Assembly (NCBI RefSeq): GCF_000733925.1
Contig: NZ_JPOO01000003.1
Span: forward strand, 2,976,001 to 3,040,000
DNA from: Arenibacter algicola
Lineage (GTDB): Bacteria; Bacteroidota; Bacteroidia; Flavobacteriales; Flavobacteriaceae
DNA length: 64,000 nucleotides
Reading direction: 5' to 3'
The notes beneath the pieces were generated by a model, which did no database searches, had not been told where the DNA came from, and was given only the letters and a program-made list of their open reading frames with translations. Below are positions 60,107 through 64,000 of the stretch, piece after piece; positions within the stretch are counted from its first letter, which is position 1, and the number at the start of each line of letters is the position of its first letter. The translations under genes were made by a program, and so were the position numbers.

Positions 60107-61570
60107 TTGAATCCACTTAAAAAACTATTTAAACAGACGTTTATCTATGGCTTAGCTACGGTATTGCCCCGAATGCTATCGTTTCTTTTAACGCCCTTAT
60201 ATGTAACTGTTCTTCCCACAGATGGATATGGGGAGGTTTCCATTATTTTTGCTTGGTTTGCTATTTTTAATGTGCTGCTTGCATATGGCATGGAAACTGC
60301 GTTTTTTCGTTTTTACAACGATACCTCTTTAAATAAGAAAACCGTTGTTACCACTTCCTTAATTTCCATTGGGGTCTCTTCCTTTATATTCATGCTGTTA
60401 GCTTTTATGTTTAAGGGAACCATTTCATCAATAAGTGATATAGATCCCCAATTTATCACCTATGCCATATTGATCCTTGTTTTGGATGCTTTGGTAATTA
60501 TTCCGTTTTCCTGGTTAAGGGCCAATGAAAAACCTATGCGCTATGCTTTGGTCAAAATTGCCAATGTGGTTATCAACTTAGGACTCAATTGTTTTTTCTT
60601 ATTGATTCTTCCGATTATGGCGGAAAGTAATCCAGATTCGTTTTTAAGCGCTCTCTACAAGCCCAACTTTGAGATCTCCTACATATTCATCTCTATGTTG
60701 ATAGCGAGTGGCATAACCCTCCTTTTGATGTTGCGGCTATATTTAAGAAGGCCCTACATCTTCGACAGGTTTATATGGACCAACATGATGAAATACGCTG
60801 CCCCTGTTTTAATAGCCGGTATTGCCTTTACCATCAATGAAGTATTTGATAGGATTATGTTAGATTGGCTTTTGCCAAATGATATTGCCGAGAGTGAAAT
60901 CGGAAAATATTCTGCCTGCTATAAACTTACCTTGTTCATGACACTCTTTGCAACGGCTTTTAGGATGGGAATAGAACCTTTCTTTTTTAGTCACTCCAAA
61001 AGTGATAACCCCCAAAGGGCCTATGCACAGATCACCAATTATTTCGTGATCTTGGGAAGCGTTATATTACTTTCTGTTGTGGTCTATGCGGATGTCCTCA
61101 AACTATTCATTGTTCCCAATTCGGATTATTGGGAGGCCATGTCTGTGGTGCCCATAATTATTTTGGCAAGTTTTTGTCTGGGAATCTATCACAATCTATC
61201 GGTATGGTATAAGGTAACGGACCGTACAAAATTTGGGGCTTATATCTCCCTGATAGGAGCGGTATTAACGATAATTATTAATTATGCATTTATTCCCTAT
61301 TTCGGATATGTGGCCTCTGCAGTGGCTACTTTGGTAGCTTATGGCTCCATGGTTATCCTTTCCTTCTTTTTTGGCAGAATGTATTACCCTATACCTTACA
61401 ATCACAGAAAAATAATTTTTTATCTACTGGTTTCCATCTCATTTTCCATGCTATCTTTTTACGCTTTCAATCGTAATTTGATTATTGGCAGTATATTATT
61501 TATTATATTTTTGGGTATGGTATATAGGCTTGAAAGTGATAAGTTAAAACAAATATTTCTAAGAAAATGA
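60107..61570 (+). CDS. Polysaccharide biosynthesis/lipid-linked oligosaccharide flippase family protein
   Basis: The 487-residue protein has about 12-14 membrane helices and the polysaccharide-biosynthesis-family start NPLKKLFKQTFIYGLATVLPR; ELDRIMLDW-like sequence (VFDRIMLDWLLPND) and AACFRMGIEPFFF-like sequence (FRMGIEPFFF) are typical of MOP flippases of flavobacteria. The start codon is TTG (60107-60109), with a stop just upstream in frame. It is distant from the glycan locus but linked to dut, an order conserved in flavobacteria. Substrate unknown. Confidence 0.82.
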   Translation: MNPLKKLFKQTFIYGLATVLPRMLSFLLTPLYVTVLPTDGYGEVSIIFAWFAIFNVLLAYGMETAFFRFYNDTSLNKKTVVTTSLISIGVSSFIFMLLAFMFKGTISSISDIDPQFITYAILILVLDALVIIPFSWLRANEKPMRYALVKIANVVINLGLNCFFLLILPIMAESNPDSFLSALYKPNFEISYIFISMLIASGITLLLMLRLYLRRPYIFDRFIWTNMMKYAAPVLIAGIAFTINEVFDRIMLDWLLPNDIAESEIGKYSACYKLTLFMTLFATAFRMGIEPFFFSHSKSDNPQRAYAQITNYFVILGSVILLSVVVYADVLKLFIVPNSDYWEAMSVVPIIILASFCLGIYHNLSVWYKVTDRTKFGAYISLIGAVLTIIINYAFIPYFGYVASAVATLVAYGSMVILSFFFGRMYYPIPYNHRKIIFYLLVSISFSMLSFYAFNRNLIIGSILFIIFLGMVYRLESDKLKQIFLRK

Positions 61571-62001
61571 CTATAAAAATCATCAATAAATCTGTTCATC
61601 CCTTGCCCAACTACGAAACCTTGGCTTCTGCGGGGATGGATCTTAGGGCCAATCTAACAGAATCCATTGTATTGCAACCCATGGAAAGAACCATAGTAAA
61701 GACTGGTCTTTTTCTGGAGCTTCCAATAGGTTTTGAAGCTCAGGTGAGACCAAGAAGCGGGTTGGCGGCGAAAAAGGGAATTACTGTTCTAAATGCTCCT
61801 GGCACGGTTGATGCTGATTACAGAGGTGAAGTAGGGGTAATATTGATAAATCTTTCCACGGAGGCTTTCACAATAGAAAACGGGGAGCGTATAGCCCAAT
61901 TGGTTATTGCCAAGCACGAAAGGGCAGAGTGGGACTTGGTCGAGGAGCTTTCCGAAACCTCAAGGGGCGAGGGAGGATTTGGGAGTACAGGGTTAAAATA
62001 A
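61567..62001 (+). CDS. dut: dUTP diphosphatase
   Basis: The 144-residue protein has the five dUTPase motifs: AGMDLRA, RPRSGLA, GTVDADYRGEV, ERIAQLV and GEGGFGSTG. It hydrolyses dUTP to dUMP and PPi. The ATG overlaps the flippase stop by 4 bases (ATGA). Confidence 0.95.
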   Translation: MTIKIINKSVHPLPNYETLASAGMDLRANLTESIVLQPMERTIVKTGLFLELPIGFEAQVRPRSGLAAKKGITVLNAPGTVDADYRGEVGVILINLSTEAFTIENGERIAQLVIAKHERAEWDLVEELSETSRGEGGFGSTGLK

Positions 62002-62179
62002 AACCCTGGCATAAACAGGGTGGGCTCTGGCATTATCACTAATTTTATGAAGGTTTTGGTTGTCTTTTTATTCTGCCATAAGAATCTGTTAGAATAGAAG
62101 TAATTTAGGGACAATCCAATATTGGGTCTGAAATTGCGTAGGATTTAAGGTTTATTTTCCTTTAAAAGGAATTCGTAAT

Positions 62180-63112
62180 ATGAGAAGGAGGGGCTACATT
62201 TTTATTTTCGCCTTGGGGCTAGTTTTAATCCCAGGACCTAGTTATGCCCAAGAAAATGAATTTAAGGAAGAGGAGAGTTCGGAGGTTTTTTTAGAGGAAT
62301 ATACCGATGAGTTTCAGGAAAAATTCTTTGAGGCATTAAAACAAAAGGGAATTGAAAACTACGATAGGGCAGTTAACCTACTCTTGGAATGTAAACGCTT
62401 GGACCCCAATAACTCGGTATTGGACCATGAACTGGCCAAGGCCTATTTGGCTTCCAAACAAGTTGTTTTGGCTCAGCAATATGGTATTTCGGCCTTGAAT
62501 GCCAGGCCGGATAATCTGTGGGTGTTGAATACCTTGGTAGATATTACGCAACGCCAAGGGTTGGGTATGGATTTGATAAAGGATAAGATCCCTTATAATA
62601 ATGCCAAGCTCCAAGAAAATCTTGCTTTGATCTATTTTAGACAGGAAAACTACGAAAGCGCCTTGAAAATACTTAACGGTATGAAAATTTCGGCATTTTC
62701 CAAAGATCTTTCCTCGAGAATACACAACCACATCAAGAGCAGGGAAAATACTGAAATTCAAAAGGATTCAATTATTGTGGAGGTCCAAAAAGAAAGCCCC
62801 ATGGATAATTATGTAACCAATATTTCTGGCTTTTTGGAAAAGAGCGAATTTAAAAGTGCTGCATCCTTAAGTGAGGAGGCCTTGGAGAATTTCCCTGCAC
62901 AGCCATATTTTTATTACACATACGGACTTAGTTTAAATAAGGTGAAGAAACATAAGGAGGCCATTGCCATATTGGAGTCTGGATTGGACTATTTATTGGA
63001 CGATGCTGATCTAGCCAATAAGATGTACAAAGAATTGGTAGATGCTAACAATGCTTTGGGAAATTCTTCCAAAGCAAATATGTATCTTAGTAAATTAAAA
63101 TCCGGGTCGTAA
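62180..63112 (+). CDS. TPR-repeat protein, exported
   Basis: The 310-residue protein has a signal peptide (LIPGPSYAQENE) followed by an acidic linker and tetratricopeptide-like repeats (KGIENYDRAVNLLLECKRL, NSVLDHELAKAYLA, ENLALIYFRQENYESALKIL, and further). TPR proteins serve as scaffolds; a specific partner cannot be predicted. It precedes the DUF4292 lipoprotein by 4 bases and both probably belong with the EnvC-like gene at the window end. Confidence 0.8.
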   Translation: MRRRGYIFIFALGLVLIPGPSYAQENEFKEEESSEVFLEEYTDEFQEKFFEALKQKGIENYDRAVNLLLECKRLDPNNSVLDHELAKAYLASKQVVLAQQYGISALNARPDNLWVLNTLVDITQRQGLGMDLIKDKIPYNNAKLQENLALIYFRQENYESALKILNGMKISAFSKDLSSRIHNHIKSRENTEIQKDSIIVEVQKESPMDNYVTNISGFLEKSEFKSAASLSEEALENFPAQPYFYYTYGLSLNKVKKHKEAIAILESGLDYLLDDADLANKMYKELVDANNALGNSSKANMYLSKLKSGS

Positions 63113-63116
63113 ATCT

Positions 63117-63902
63117 ATGAAATACAGTTTTAAAAGACTTCAAAAATGGGCTATTCTTGGCATTTTTGTGGTATTGGTGTTTTCGTGTAAGTCCACTAGC
63201 GTAATTAAAAGCGGTACTGTGGATGAAAATTTGACCGCAAAAGCGGTCATAAGAAACCACTATTACTCCCATTTTAATTTTAAGACCCTAAGTGGAAAGA
63301 TGAGGATAGATTATTCCGACGGGGAGAGCACTCAAAGCGTTAGTGTAAGTTTTAGGATGGAAAAGGATAAGGCCATATGGTTAAGCGCGCCCTTGGGAAT
63401 CGTAAAAGCCTACATTACTCCAAATAGGGTTTCGTTCTATAATAAGTTGGACAATGAGTATTTTGATGGTAATTTTTCCTATTTGAGTCAATTATTGGGA
63501 ACCGACCTTAATTTTCAAAAAGTACAAAACCTTCTTTTGGGAGAACCTCTTTTCGATTTACGGGATGAAAAGTATATGGTGGATATCGCCAACAACAACT
63601 ATCAGTTAAAACCAAAAAAGGCTGGGGATTTATTTAAAACATTGTTTCAAATAGAGCCTTTGAATTATAGAATGGCCACGCAACAGTTGTCGCAGCCATG
63701 GGAGAAACGATTGTTGGAAATCAACTATAAGACCTATCAAAAGGTTAATAAATGGGTCTTGCCAGGGGAGATAGATATTTTGGCCGTTGATGGGGACAAT
63801 ACCAATAATATTAAAGTAGAATTTAGGAATATGGAGTTCAATAGGGCATTGAATTTCCCATATAATATACCAAATGGTTTCAAAGAAATTGTATTAAATT
63901 AA
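63117..63902 (+). CDS. DUF4292 family lipoprotein (LolB-like)
   Basis: The 261-residue protein has a signal peptide with lipobox (LVFSC), and the segment FNFKTLSGKMRIDYSDGESTQSVSV-type beta strands (FKTLSGKMRIDYSDG) of DUF4292, a Bacteroidota family with a LolB/LolA-like fold. A role in lipoprotein or lipid handling at the outer membrane is the usual suggestion. It follows the TPR gene by 4 bases. Confidence 0.8.
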   Translation: MKYSFKRLQKWAILGIFVVLVFSCKSTSVIKSGTVDENLTAKAVIRNHYYSHFNFKTLSGKMRIDYSDGESTQSVSVSFRMEKDKAIWLSAPLGIVKAYITPNRVSFYNKLDNEYFDGNFSYLSQLLGTDLNFQKVQNLLLGEPLFDLRDEKYMVDIANNNYQLKPKKAGDLFKTLFQIEPLNYRMATQQLSQPWEKRLLEINYKTYQKVNKWVLPGEIDILAVDGDNTNNIKVEFRNMEFNRALNFPYNIPNGFKEIVLN

Positions 63903-63903
63903 T

Positions 63904-64000
63904 ATGGGAAGTAAGCACTCTTATATAGTTTATTTTCTTTTAGTTATGTTTGTTGGTATTGGCAATATTGCAATTGCTCAGACCAATGAACAGAAGGCAT
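63904..64000 (+). CDS. Start of an exported protein, probably EnvC-like/M23 murein hydrolase activator (truncated)
   Basis: The ATG at 63904-63906 opens a frame that runs off the window after 32 codons. Its first residues form a signal peptide (YFLLVMFVGIGNIAIAQ) followed by TNEQKA. The order TPR protein, DUF4292 lipoprotein, then an EnvC-like peptidoglycan DD-metallopeptidase is common in flavobacteria, which is the only basis for the product name. Confidence 0.5.
   Translation, partial: MGSKHSYIVYFLLVMFVGIGNIAIAQTNEQKA

Noticed and set aside
1..64000. tRNA, rRNA, CRISPR arrays, phage genes
   Set aside because: None recognised on reading; no spaced repeats, cas-type proteins, cloverleaf-like sequences or phage structural genes were noticed.

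Overview
This window is chromosomal DNA of a Bacteroidota bacterium, almost certainly a flavobacterium (Flavobacteriaceae). The evidence is a type IX secretion/gliding gene set (a large adhesin with a type B sorting domain, PorP/SprF, a PorE-like OmpA protein, PorW/SprE), several promoter elements of the Bacteroidetes form TAnnTTTG, many families largely confined to the group (DUF6909, DUF4837, DUF5687, DUF6168, DUF6747, DUF4292), an ATP synthase operon without atpD/atpC, and low-GC coding with several TTG/GTG starts. Species level cannot be read from the sequence.

Layout. (1) Positions 1-27088, all on the minus strand, form a surface-polysaccharide (O-antigen/capsule type) locus. Read in its own direction it runs: DUF6909 protein, Wzz-like chain-length protein, rfbB, a DUF559 nuclease insertion, rfbA, rfbC, rfbD (dTDP-L-rhamnose), wecB, wecC (UDP-ManNAcA), a lipoprotein, MBOAT acyltransferase plus SGNH protein (O-acetylation), a bi-domain oxidoreductase, heparinase II/III-like lyase, Wzx flippase, asparagine synthase-like amidotransferase, a frameshifted transglutaminase-like lipoprotein, a glycosyltransferase, O-antigen ligase-like protein, Wzy-like polymerase, and a second bi-domain oxidoreductase cut by the window edge. 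No initiating sugar-phosphate transferase is visible, so the locus continues to the left. (2) 27240-30060: GH3-family protein and M23 peptidase (minus), then tatA (plus) with a clear terminator. (3) 30354-39237: T9SS adhesin, PorP/SprF and OmpA-family protein, closed by a terminator. (4) 39597-40560: a 56-residue DUF6747 protein and an IS200-type transposase element. (5) 40570-44517 (minus): DUF4837 lipoprotein, MltD-like lytic transglycosylase, pgk. (6) 44749-50917: holB-like gene, DoxX protein, patatin, a PaaE-like reductase (minus), and a DUF5687/ABC pair. (7) 51165-59917: porW/sprE, bactofilin, atpZ, DUF6168, atpBEFHAG. (8) 60107-64000: a second flippase, dut, TPR protein, DUF4292 lipoprotein and the start of a probable EnvC-like protein.

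How it fits together. The left part makes activated sugars, polymerises and exports a glycan and decorates it (acetyl groups, perhaps amidated uronic acid). The centre and right encode cell-surface adhesion and secretion, cell-wall turnover and energy supply for the envelope. The points most worth a second look are the DUF559 nuclease gene bounded by inverted palindromic repeats inside the rfb operon (with an in-frame stop that removes its last helix), the frameshift in the transglutaminase-like lipoprotein, the IS200-type element lying between a gene and its probable terminator, and two strong stem-loops inside the ATP synthase operon.
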